From NCBI GenBank assembly GCA_030532185.1, contig JAUNLO010000008.1:1-15773 (forward strand): a stretch of 15,773 bases of DNA. The letters run 5' to 3'. The position numbers were made by a program, and so were the translations under genes. Shown here in pieces: positions 1 through 6,263 of the stretch (position 1 is the first letter of the stretch; the number at the start of each line of letters is the position of its first letter). The DNA is from Eubacteriales bacterium. GTDB lineage: Bacteria > Bacillota_A > Clostridia > Saccharofermentanales > DTU023. The notes under the pieces were generated by a model that did no database searches, had not been told where the DNA came from, and worked only from the letters and a program-made list of their open reading frames with translations.

Positions 1-73
1 TGGTAGATTGACCTCTGGCTCTTTCTACTTTTACACCATTTTATGGACGTGACCGTTACGGGTAAGGAAAAAC

Positions 74-192
74 CATCCGTAAGTTGCAAGTTTGCATAAA
101 CACTGCCCAAATTTAGGGGAAAACACCCCTAACACCATCCGTTAGTTGAAGTTTTACATCTGCTAGCATCCGTAAGTTGTAAATTTGCTTGC
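74..192 (+). repeat. Interspersed ~22-bp repeat, upstream cluster (3 copies)
   Basis: Three direct copies of a short repeat start at 74, 136 and 167. The shared core is CATCCGTAAGTTG followed by a CAARTTTGC-like tail; the copy at 167 continues into TTGCTTGCG. The copy at 136 is the most diverged (CATCCGTTAGTTGAAG). Spacing is irregular (62 and 31 bp start to start), unlike a CRISPR array. The same family returns downstream of the next gene. Function is unknown; protein-binding sites, small mobile repeats or remnants of an element carrying the neighbouring gene are all possible. Confidence 0.8.
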
Positions 193-475
193 GCTGCAGG
201 AATTTCGTAGTAAGCACGGAGGTATCAGCTGGCTATACCCTAGGCTAAAGTTGGAAGGGTGCAAGAGGCTTTAACCCTTCGTGTAGAGGAGTGGGATATT
301 CTTCCCCTAACTAACCCGTAGCATAAACTTAAAACCTCCATGTAGGGGAGTGAGGATTTGTTGGTCCATAGCTCTTTTCCTGCTAGATAAAAATTTTTCT
401 ACCCTTGTCCCAATTTGTCTCTGTTTGACGATTAATTTAAGGGTAACGGGGCTTTACTTCGGTTACATTTGGCCT
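193..475. other. Non-coding stretch before the nuclease-like gene
   Basis: No gene is supported here, and none in 1-73 either. There is a hairpin with a 7-bp stem, GAAGGGT (254-260) pairing with ACCCTTC (274-280), with no U-tract, so it does not look like a good terminator. Two imperfect direct repeats, TGTAGAGGAGTGGGATA (near 283) and TGTAGGGGAGTGAGGAT (near 341), lie 58 bp apart; the second contains the GTG that could extend the following reading frame upstream. I see no convincing promoter. Confidence 0.5.
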
Positions 476-1351
476 ATGGAGAAATACTTATGTGGTAGAA
501 AAGCTTTGGCATATTGGGGGCAAGATGAAGTCTGTGAGACTCTAAACTTACCTGACCAGCCTGAGTACATTATTTTTACTGACCAAGATAAGTTCCGTAC
601 TTTGGGGCTACGTTGGTGTCAAAATGTGGCTGCTAAGCGTTATACACAAAACAAGGTCTGTACGCTTCCCTATCTTTTTCTACAATACGCTAATGAGCTT
701 AGCCTAGTTCAGTTAATCTACTTAGGCTTACAAATGTGTTCGAGCCCCCCTGGGAGGGTTCAGCTCTGTAACGTTAGGAAGCTTAAATCTTGCGCGCTTA
801 GTCTTAAGGGACATCGAGGGCGGCGGAAGGCTTTGCAGGCTGTACAATATTTACAAAATCATTCAGCCTCACCTATGGAATCAAGATTATATATGCTTTT
901 ATGTCTGCCAAATTCCTTAGGTGGCTGCGGTTTTCCCAAAGCGATCTTAAATCATCCTGTTAAGGTTGACTCAAAACAATTTTACATAGATCTCTATTTC
1001 CCATCGGCAAGCTTAGGTATTGAATATGATAGTTATGAGTACCACAGCAATGCCAAAGCTTTCTCGCAAGATACTCTTCGTGATGCGAAATTGCGTACTG
1101 CCGGCTATAGATTAATCCACGTTAAACCGGGTCAGCTAAGAGAGATAAAGGCTTTCCAAGATTTAATCACCATTATTTCGCGCATCTTAGCTAAGCAGGT
1201 GTACATCAGGACTAGCAAGTTCTTCGAACCTTTTTCGGAAATTTTCCATAATTTTAAAGCCCCCGCCCACGTTCCGGTTAGGCGGTCTGATTTTCCTTAT
1301 TTTGGTGGGGCTGCTCAAGCCTATGAAAAGTATTTGCGAGCGTTAGAATAG
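476..1351 (+). CDS. DUF559/Vsr-like predicted nuclease-fold protein
   Basis: This is a predicted protein of 291 residues. The C-terminal half resembles DUF559/Vsr-like proteins of the PD-(D/E)XK nuclease fold: SPMESRLYMLLCLP, then FYIDLYFP, then GIEYDSYEYHS, then a basic/Gly helix ending in IHVKPGQL. Candidate acidic active-site residues are E135, D172, E183 and D185. The N-terminal half (CGRKALAYWG, then a YANELSLVQLIYLGLQMCS segment) resembles the partner domain seen in multi-copy Coriobacteriia/Actinobacteria proteins of this type, from memory. The frame is open to a GTG at 350, but family-like sequence begins at the ATG at 476, and the preceding 42 residues look random, so I chose 476 although its RBS is weak. 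The gene stands alone, bracketed by the CATCCG repeats. No methyltransferase partner is present. It could be a defence or mobile-element nuclease, or a non-catalytic DNA-binding relative; target unknown. Confidence 0.7.
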   Translation: MEKYLCGRKALAYWGQDEVCETLNLPDQPEYIIFTDQDKFRTLGLRWCQNVAAKRYTQNKVCTLPYLFLQYANELSLVQLIYLGLQMCSSPPGRVQLCNVRKLKSCALSLKGHRGRRKALQAVQYLQNHSASPMESRLYMLLCLPNSLGGCGFPKAILNHPVKVDSKQFYIDLYFPSASLGIEYDSYEYHSNAKAFSQDTLRDAKLRTAGYRLIHVKPGQLREIKAFQDLITIISRILAKQVYIRTSKFFEPFSEIFHNFKAPAHVPVRRSDFPYFGGAAQAYEKYLRALE

Positions 1352-1455
1352 TTAATTCTGCCTCCTTGTCCTAGCTTTACACAAACATGAGAGATTCATA
1401 TTCTCCTCCACCCAATAGATTTTGAAGATTACGTATGGTACTGCGGACCAGAGAC

Positions 1456-1759
1456 CATCCGTAAGTGGCAAGTTTGCTTGCGAAATCGGCAATTCCTGGA
1501 CAACTCTCTATTACCCACTAACCAGCGCCTAAAGAAGAAATTATACATTTATGCAGTTCTACAAGAGGTCAACATATATGCGAAACTGCTCCAACTCAGT
1601 AAAATTTGCAAGTTGCGGATGCGAGTGGGCAGACCTCACCATCCGTAAGTTGAAATTTTGTTTAAATCCGGAGGATTTTCTGAGCAAACAGTCCTCTAGG
1701 GCATTCCTATAAGGTTAATTTTCTTTATGCAGCATCCGTTACTTGCAAATTTGCTTGCC
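1456..1759. repeat. Interspersed ~22-bp repeat, downstream cluster (4 copies)
   Basis: Plus-strand copies start at 1456 (CATCCGTAAGTGGCAAG), 1640 (CATCCGTAAGTTGAAA) and 1733 (CATCCGTTACTTGCAAA). One inverted copy ends at 1621; read on the minus strand from 1621 it begins CATCCGCAACTTGCAAA. The copies at 1456 and 1733 carry the same TTTGCTTGC tail as the upstream copy at 167. With the upstream cluster this makes seven copies around one gene, with none found inside it or in the rest of the window. Confidence 0.8.
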
Positions 1760-1914
1760 TAGCACGTTTTTGATTGTTAACGCCTCATAGCTGATGTGGA
1801 AGCAACAAATTGGAACCGCAAGTTCAAAATCGTGCCTATTCTTGTCAAATCTACTTCAAATATGCTAGTTACGATATATCACGAATTGCTGACTGATTTG
1901 TGGGGAGGGAAAAC

Positions 1915-1923
1915 TGCTATCAT
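1915..1923 (+). promoter_or_regulatory. Possible extended -10 element upstream of the serpin
   Basis: TGCTATCAT fits an extended -10 (TGn plus a TATAAT-like hexamer). The same nine bases form the -10 region of the well-formed promoter at 5832-5860. There is no good -35 at 17 bp, and the start would lie about 210 nt before the serpin ATG, so this is tentative. Confidence 0.3.
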
Positions 1924-1973
1924 GCGGTAACCACGCAAGGGGTTGGCAAAGTACCCGGACTTAGGGAGCCAAG

Positions 1974-2070
1974 AGCCAAGAAGCTCAGAAGCTCAAATAG
2001 CTTAGAGGCTAAGTAGCCAATAGGTTAAGGAGCTTAAGAAACTAAAGAACGAAAAGCTTAGGAGCTAAGA
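1974..2070. repeat. Degenerate AAGCT-rich short tandem array
   Basis: About 100 bp consist of diverged 8-10 bp units of the AGCTTAGA / AGCTCAGA / AGCCAAGA type, repeated about ten times. It lies just upstream of the serpin RBS. The units are too irregular for a firm period. It is one of several low-complexity arrays in the window; no function is evident. Confidence 0.55.
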
Positions 2071-2138
2071 TCATTGCTTTTAATCCTTAAGTTGAAGGTA
2101 GATAACTATCGGCAGATAGCAGATAAAGGAAGGTAAAT

Positions 2139-3494
2139 ATGAAAAACTTATTACATGTCTTACTGACACTTGCACTGGTGGTGTCCATGCTTTTCACAGC
2201 CGCTCCTGGGGTGGCAGCGGAAGAGGCTAGCCCGGAGGAAGGCAAAGTGGAGGCTGAAGAAGCCGCAGAGGGTGCTGCTCCAAGTGCGCCAGAACTGAAG
2301 AATTTAGCATGGCTGCTCGAGCAGGAGGCCACAGACTCAGAAGGTGCTGAATCAGACCCCAACACCCAGTGGGAAAGTCTGGAAAAACTTATCCAGAATG
2401 TAGATGCCCTGGGTCAAATTATGCAACCCCAACTCGAAGAGGTCACCGGCTTCTCGCCTCTGTCCCTCTACATGGCCCTCATGGCCCTGCGCCCCGGATT
2501 ATCCGAAGAAGGTCAAGCCGCCTTCGATGCCAAGCTGAATCCCGCAGGTATGACTGAAGAAGAATTGCAGCAGGCCTTAGCCTTCATGGCTGAGATGGCG
2601 GTTCGCTACGGTGAAAACGAAGAAGAAATCAGAATTTGGGAGTCTAATACCCTGGCCATTGGTGACCAGTCTTTCGAATTCCATCCCGAATACCTACAAG
2701 GCTTGGAAGCACTTGGCCTGGGCGCCATGCAAGGCGACCTGACTTCAGCCCAAGCTTTTAAAGACATCAATGCCTTAATTGCCTATTACACCCAAGGCTT
2801 GATTGACCCCCTCTACAGCGAAGAGGATATCCAAGAACAAATTAAAAATGATATCGTTAATCTCCTGATTAACACCCTCTACTTCAATGATGCCTGGGCG
2901 GAAGAATTTGATGAAGCGGCCACCACAGAGCAGACCTTCTATGGTCAATCCGGTGAAAGCCAAGTAGCCATGATGCAGGGAGAGTCGGAAGAAATGCTCT
3001 ACTTGGACACTGAAGACTACACCGCCGTACGTAAACCCTACCTGCACGGTGCGGATATGCTCATCCTCATGCCCAAACACGAAGTGAACCGGGAAGAATT
3101 CTGGTCACTTTACGAAGAGGCTAAAAACAGTGAGAACTGGGATTTGGCTAAAGTTACCTTGACCATGCCCAAGTGGGAGCAAAGCAGCAAAATCTCCCTG
3201 GATAAAACCCTGGAAGTTTTGGGTCTTAATGCTGTTCTCCAGGAGGATCCCGCCTTGCGTTTCTTTACCGACCAAGAGTTGCCTCTGGAATTAGGCAGCT
3301 CCTTCCAAAGAGTAGAACTCAAGGTCAATGAGAAGGGTACCGAAGCTGCGGTGGCCACAGTTATTGCCATTGAGCGCGCTTCTATGCCTATCGAACGCTT
3401 GGAAGTTGAAGTGGTCATCGACCATCCCTTTATCTACGCTGTCTCTGATTACGGTCTCAACATCCTGCAGGGCTTAATCTACGATTTACCCTAA
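2139..3494 (+). CDS. Secreted serpin (serine protease inhibitor)
   Basis: This 451-residue protein has a Sec signal peptide (residues 1 to about 27, cleavage near PGVAA/EE). An acidic, Ala/Glu-rich linker follows to about residue 70, then a full serpin domain. Serpin hallmarks are the helix-B segment SPLSLYMALMALRPGLS, the strand NTLYFNDAWAEEFDEA followed by VAMMQ, TMPKWEQSSKISL, and the C-terminal DHPFIYAVSD. The hinge EKGTEAAVAT (residues 398-407) has the small P12-P9 residues (A-A-V-A) of inhibitory serpins. Counting from P17 = E398 as in alpha-1-antitrypsin puts the scissile bond at A414-S415, which would suit an elastase- or subtilisin-like target (inference). The ATG is preceded by AAGGAAGG, and a terminator lies 160 nt after the stop, so this is probably a single-gene transcript. 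The linker may tether or extend the domain from the cell surface; there is no lipobox or sorting motif. Confidence 0.93.
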   Translation: MKNLLHVLLTLALVVSMLFTAAPGVAAEEASPEEGKVEAEEAAEGAAPSAPELKNLAWLLEQEATDSEGAESDPNTQWESLEKLIQNVDALGQIMQPQLEEVTGFSPLSLYMALMALRPGLSEEGQAAFDAKLNPAGMTEEELQQALAFMAEMAVRYGENEEEIRIWESNTLAIGDQSFEFHPEYLQGLEALGLGAMQGDLTSAQAFKDINALIAYYTQGLIDPLYSEEDIQEQIKNDIVNLLINTLYFNDAWAEEFDEAATTEQTFYGQSGESQVAMMQGESEEMLYLDTEDYTAVRKPYLHGADMLILMPKHEVNREEFWSLYEEAKNSENWDLAKVTLTMPKWEQSSKISLDKTLEVLGLNAVLQEDPALRFFTDQELPLELGSSFQRVELKVNEKGTEAAVATVIAIERASMPIERLEVEVVIDHPFIYAVSDYGLNILQGLIYDLP

Positions 3495-3655
3495 GCAGTA
3501 GATAAACCTTCTGCGGCCTCAAAGCTTTCCTCCAAAATAAGCCAGTAGACCTAGTGCTTAAGAAAATCGTCTAAGCCTTCAGCATAGTCTTGTAACGAGA
3601 CTGCAATCGTCGTAGAAGTGTAAATGAGCTAACGGCCTAGTTGCCAGCAAGCGTT

Positions 3656-3694
3656 AAAAATCCTCTTAGCCCACTTGGGTTAAGAGGATTTTTT
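3656..3694 (+). terminator. Rho-independent terminator of the serpin gene
   Basis: A long hairpin has left arm 3656-3673 (AAAAATCCTCTTAGCCCA) and right arm 3676-3693, with one G-T pair, a 2-nt loop, and a T-run at its 3' side. The A-run on the left may let it act in both directions. It lies about 160 nt after the serpin stop. Confidence 0.9.
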
Positions 3695-3706
3695 AGTCTC
3701 CGAGGC

Positions 3707-3895
3707 CTCAGCATCACGCAAGCAGAGCTCAGCATTACGCAAACAAAGTTCGGCATCGCCCCAGCATAGTTCAACTTCACGTAAACAGGGTTTAGCATCG
3801 CTCAAGAAGAGTTCTGTTTCATACTAGCAGGATTCAGTTTCGCTCCAGCCGGGTTCAACTTCAGGCAAGCTGGTTTTAGTGTCACACGATCAAGA
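3707..3895. repeat. Degenerate 21-bp tandem repeat, 9 units
   Basis: Nine contiguous units, each exactly 21 bp, start at 3707, 3728, 3749, 3770, 3791, 3812, 3833, 3854 and 3875. The approximate consensus begins TTCAGCATCACGCAAGC and ends near AGAG/AGGG. Units 1 and 2 are the closest pair; later units are heavily diverged, but no unit has changed length. The minus strand reads partly as heptads (CLRDAEL-like), but a stop interrupts every frame, so I do not call a gene. The array sits between the serpin terminator and the promoter region of the next gene. The gap 3495-4044 contains nothing else beyond the terminator and the -10 at 3953. Confidence 0.85.
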
Positions 3896-3952
3896 GGAAT
3901 CCATGGCTCTTGTAAGCAGAAGTAATTCATGGCCGTTGTTGTGAAAAGCCTA

Positions 3953-3958
3953 TATAAT
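3953..3958 (+). promoter_or_regulatory. Candidate -10 box for the zinc-ribbon membrane protein gene
   Basis: A perfect TATAAT lies 87 nt before the ATG at 4045. No convincing -35 is present at 16-18 bp (TGGCCG at that distance), so the promoter may need an activator. The 21-bp repeat array ends 57 bp upstream of it. Confidence 0.4.
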
Positions 3959-4044
3959 TATCGTCATAAATGAAAGCAAGAGACCTCAAGGGCAAAGCTA
4001 ATCCAGAGTAGCGAGCTTAGAGGAACTGGGGAGAGAGACGTAAT

Positions 4045-5670
4045 ATGAAAACTCACGCTGAGCAGAAAGCCGAGGGGAAGAAGGGCAGGCAGTCCAAACG
4101 ACCTACTAAGGTAAAGCAGCCATGGGCCTACGATCGGCAGGTCTTCCGCTGGCCCGCCATCATTTCTCTGGTGGGCTTTGTGATATGCCTCATAGCGGCT
4201 AAGATGTCAGACGAGCTTAATACCCTGGCCTTAATTGGCTATATTATTCTCAGTCTGGGCACTATTATCCTCCTCCAAGCCTTGGCCCGGGAAAGATATC
4301 GTTTAGGCTTAAAAATACCCTTCCCCATGAGCCTATTTTTCCCCTCCTACAAACCCGTTGACGACTACGATGACTTGACTCAGCGAATGAGTGCCTTTAG
4401 GACGGCTTACTCCGAGTTTATGGATGATGTTAGTGGGCGCAGGAGCAATAGCCAGATTCAAAATTACACGACGCAGATGCTCTGGCATAGCCTCGATTTG
4501 AAAAAACGACATCTGGATAAGCTAAAAATACGCCTTAAATTAGAAGCCAACCGCTACGCTTATGTCAAAGGCTCCAACGGCGTCCGCTCTAGCTCCTATT
4601 TTGATGGCCGTTACAATGTGGAAGATGCCCACGAAGAAATTTATGCCATTCGCACTTTCTTCTTAGATGGCCAGGAAATCAAAAAAATCTACAATAAAGA
4701 AGTGGCTCATTATACCTTCTTATCCGCCCAAGAGGCCGGGCCAGACGAGCTTATGTGCCCGAACTGTGGTAGCCTGGCTACCAAAAGTAATTTACTAGAT
4801 GGCTGTGATTATTGTGGCACTAAATTTACCATAGAAGATTTAAGTGACCGCGTAGCCAGCTTTGGCTTCCGACGAGATTTTCAGGTAAGTGAGAGTAAGA
4901 GGAAGGCTATTAGGCGACTAATTTACCCCATGTACTTCCTCAGTTTCACGGTGCCAGGTGTGTATATGGGCCTCTTTCTGCCCTTCCTTTATGTCCCCGA
5001 CATGACCCTGGGAGTTAGTATCTTGGGTGCCCTCATGAGTGCTGTAGCTTTAGGGGCTTGTGGACTGACCTTAGCCTTCTTCTCCATATTTTTTATCCTA
5101 CCCGTGATTACTTTTTTGAATAAAATTTGGGGCTTCTTAAATACTAAACTGACCTACCGTTCAGAAGAGGAATTGGCCAAGGAGCAAAGCGTAGCAAACC
5201 AGGTACGCCAAAACGATCCCTTATTTTCTCTACAGAGCTTCTTTGGTAGCCTGCAAAATAAACTCTATGCCATCCATTTCGCAGAAACTGAAAAACAGGT
5301 TAATGCTTTCTCTGACTGTAACCTGTCGGAATATTTGGCAAGCTATCAGGATGTTGTAGATATTGAAACCCTGGCCATGTCCTTGGACTCTTATAAGGTT
5401 GAGGAGCATATCCAGACCGCCAGCGTCAGTGTGAAGTTCCTCCTACGATTTATGCAAGGGGGAAAACTCAAAGCCCGCACGGAAAATTTACAGCTCCAAT
5501 TAGAGAAAAATGCAGACTGCGTAACCCAGGCTGTTTGCGGACCCTCCATCTTGCAATGTACACAATGCGGTAGTAGTTTATCGCTCATGGAAGGGAAGAC
5601 CTGCCAATACTGTGGTCATGAATTGGACCTAAGAGCGCATGATTGGGTGATTACTGATTATAAGGCGTAA
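4045..5670 (+). CDS. Membrane protein with two zinc ribbons and Tim44-like C-terminal region
   Basis: This 541-residue protein has a basic, Lys-rich N-terminus and two membrane segments (about 36-54 and 60-80). A soluble region with an N-terminal-type zinc ribbon follows (C238-P-N-C241 ... C254-D-Y-C257). Next come two or three more hydrophobic segments (about 293-362), then a region rich in charged and aromatic residues (about 385-500) resembling bacterial Tim44-like domains. A second zinc ribbon closes the protein (C505-T-Q-C508 ... C520-Q-Y-C523). Both ribbons keep all four cysteines. The ATG follows GGGGAGAGAG. The family is recognised only by architecture; bacterial Tim44-like proteins are membrane-associated and mostly uncharacterised. 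The gene stands alone between two repeat arrays, so the neighbours give no functional hint. Housekeeping envelope function is a guess; zinc binding is well supported by the motifs. Confidence 0.85.
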   Translation: MKTHAEQKAEGKKGRQSKRPTKVKQPWAYDRQVFRWPAIISLVGFVICLIAAKMSDELNTLALIGYIILSLGTIILLQALARERYRLGLKIPFPMSLFFPSYKPVDDYDDLTQRMSAFRTAYSEFMDDVSGRRSNSQIQNYTTQMLWHSLDLKKRHLDKLKIRLKLEANRYAYVKGSNGVRSSSYFDGRYNVEDAHEEIYAIRTFFLDGQEIKKIYNKEVAHYTFLSAQEAGPDELMCPNCGSLATKSNLLDGCDYCGTKFTIEDLSDRVASFGFRRDFQVSESKRKAIRRLIYPMYFLSFTVPGVYMGLFLPFLYVPDMTLGVSILGALMSAVALGACGLTLAFFSIFFILPVITFLNKIWGFLNTKLTYRSEEELAKEQSVANQVRQNDPLFSLQSFFGSLQNKLYAIHFAETEKQVNAFSDCNLSEYLASYQDVVDIETLAMSLDSYKVEEHIQTASVSVKFLLRFMQGGKLKARTENLQLQLEKNADCVTQAVCGPSILQCTQCGSSLSLMEGKTCQYCGHELDLRAHDWVITDYKA

Positions 5671-5676
5671 GCCACT

Positions 5677-5793
5677 GGAGTTCAGTAAGGAATTTTGTCA
5701 GGAGTTTTTCCGAAGTTTAGCCAGGACTTTGCGGGAGTTTAGCTAGGAGTTTACCCAGAAATTTAGTCCGAAGTTTAGCCAGGAGTTAACTTG
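5677..5793. repeat. Degenerate ~12-bp tandem repeat, about 10 units
   Basis: Units of 10-12 bp follow the pattern GGAGTTTAGCCA: for example GGAGTTTAGCTA, GGAGTTTACCCA, GAAGTTTAGCCA and GGAATTTTGTCA. They start 7 nt after the stop of the zinc-ribbon gene and end about 40 bp before the promoter at 5832. A similar motif string (AACTGAGCCGGAGTTAA) recurs just after livF at about 11534-11550, suggesting a related family. No terminator is visible between the gene and this array. Confidence 0.75.
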
Positions 5794-5831
5794 TAATTTT
5801 TCTTAAATAGCGAATAATTACTTAAAGTTTA

Positions 5832-5860
5832 TTGACTTACCGAATTTCTGCTGCTATCAT
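5832..5860 (+). promoter_or_regulatory. Sigma-70-type promoter for the 37-codon ORF
   Basis: TTGACT (5832-5837) and TATCAT (5855-5860) are separated by exactly 17 bp, and a TG forms an extended -10 (TGCTATCAT). The predicted transcript start is near 5867, leaving a leader of about 25 nt. Confidence 0.75.
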
Positions 5861-5892
5861 CCTGTATCAATTAGTAGAAGAAAGGCCTAGCT

Positions 5893-6006
5893 ATGTACGC
5901 ATTCGGGTTCGCCCTTAGCATTATCGTCATTATTATGGTCGCTGTAGTCGTAGGACTCCAGCGAGATAGTGGCTGCTGTGCTGAAGGCAATAGAATACCG
6001 GACTAA
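5893..6006 (+). CDS. Small single-pass membrane peptide, 37 residues
   Basis: The product is short: MYAFGFALSIIVIIMVAVVV (residues 1-20) forms one very hydrophobic helix, followed by GLQRDSGCCAEG and a short polar tail. Support comes from the whole unit: a 17-bp-spaced promoter at 5832, AGAAGAAAGG seven bases before the ATG, and an intrinsic terminator starting 29 nt after the stop. The predicted topology is N-terminus out or in the membrane, with a charged, Cys-Cys-containing tail. The vicinal cysteines could bind metal, form disulfides or be modified, but this is inference. I recognise no family. FeoB-associated Cys-rich small proteins are superficially similar in layout but have a different cysteine pattern, and no feoB is nearby. 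A small hydrophobic toxin is another option, though no antitoxin RNA is evident. Confidence 0.65.
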   Translation: MYAFGFALSIIVIIMVAVVVGLQRDSGCCAEGNRIPD

Positions 6007-6034
6007 GAAGCTAGAGCTTTACCGTAAAACTATT

Positions 6035-6066
6035 AAAACCTGTGGCACAGCCCACAGGTTTTTTTT
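6035..6066 (+). terminator. Rho-independent terminator after the small ORF
   Basis: The stem AACCTGTGG (6037-6045) pairs perfectly with CCACAGGTT (6052-6060) around a 6-nt loop, extended by A-U pairs, and is followed by T8. It isolates the 37-codon gene from the downstream transporter operon. Confidence 0.92.
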
Positions 6067-6263
6067 ATGGAAAAGTTCTAGCGACTGCCTAGCTTGCATA
6101 GTTTGCATTGCTCCTACTAAGTCGCTGTTTAAGTAAAACCCACCGGGCGCAAGAGTCGAAGTGCCAGAACTCAAGCCCGCATACTCCGGTGTACTGCTTA
6201 AGCAGCAAAGCGTCCAAGCCTAGTGCTGAGACCACTAGCGGACAACTTGAGGAGGAAAAGAAG

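Larger units (their letters stand above)
1352..2138. other. Gene-free 787-bp region with repeats
   Basis: No coding region is supported in any frame. The stretch holds four more CATCCG-family repeats (1456-1759) and an AAGCT-rich degenerate array (about 1974-2070). It also contains a possible extended -10 (TGCTATCAT, 1915-1923) and, at its right end, the serpin RBS. No terminator hairpin with a U-tract is visible after the nuclease-like gene. Confidence 0.6.

Noticed and set aside
350..475. GTG start at 350 for the nuclease-like protein
   Set aside because: The extra 42 residues show no family resemblance and lie in a stretch of imperfect direct repeats; the family-like sequence begins at the ATG at 476.
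74..1759. CRISPR array made of the CATCCG repeats
   Set aside because: Spacing is irregular (31 bp to over 1 kb), one copy is inverted, copies differ internally, and no cas gene is present.
3700..3900. Minus-strand protein made of CLRDAEL-like heptads
   Set aside because: Each frame across the 21-bp array is broken by a stop and there is no RBS or start that would give a sensible protein.
5893..6006. FeoB-associated Cys-rich membrane protein
   Set aside because: Small size and membrane helix fit, but the family's spaced Cys pattern is missing (only adjacent cysteines) and no feoA/feoB is nearby.
6108..6263. Upstream start of livJ at 6108
   Set aside because: The 52 extra residues lack an RBS and look random, while the ATG at 6264 has a strong GAGGAGG at proper spacing.
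6067..6263. T-box or amino-acid riboswitch before livJ
   Set aside because: A short CTAGTG/CACTAG hairpin exists, but neither the T-box GGTGG antiterminator motif nor an attenuator terminator is present.
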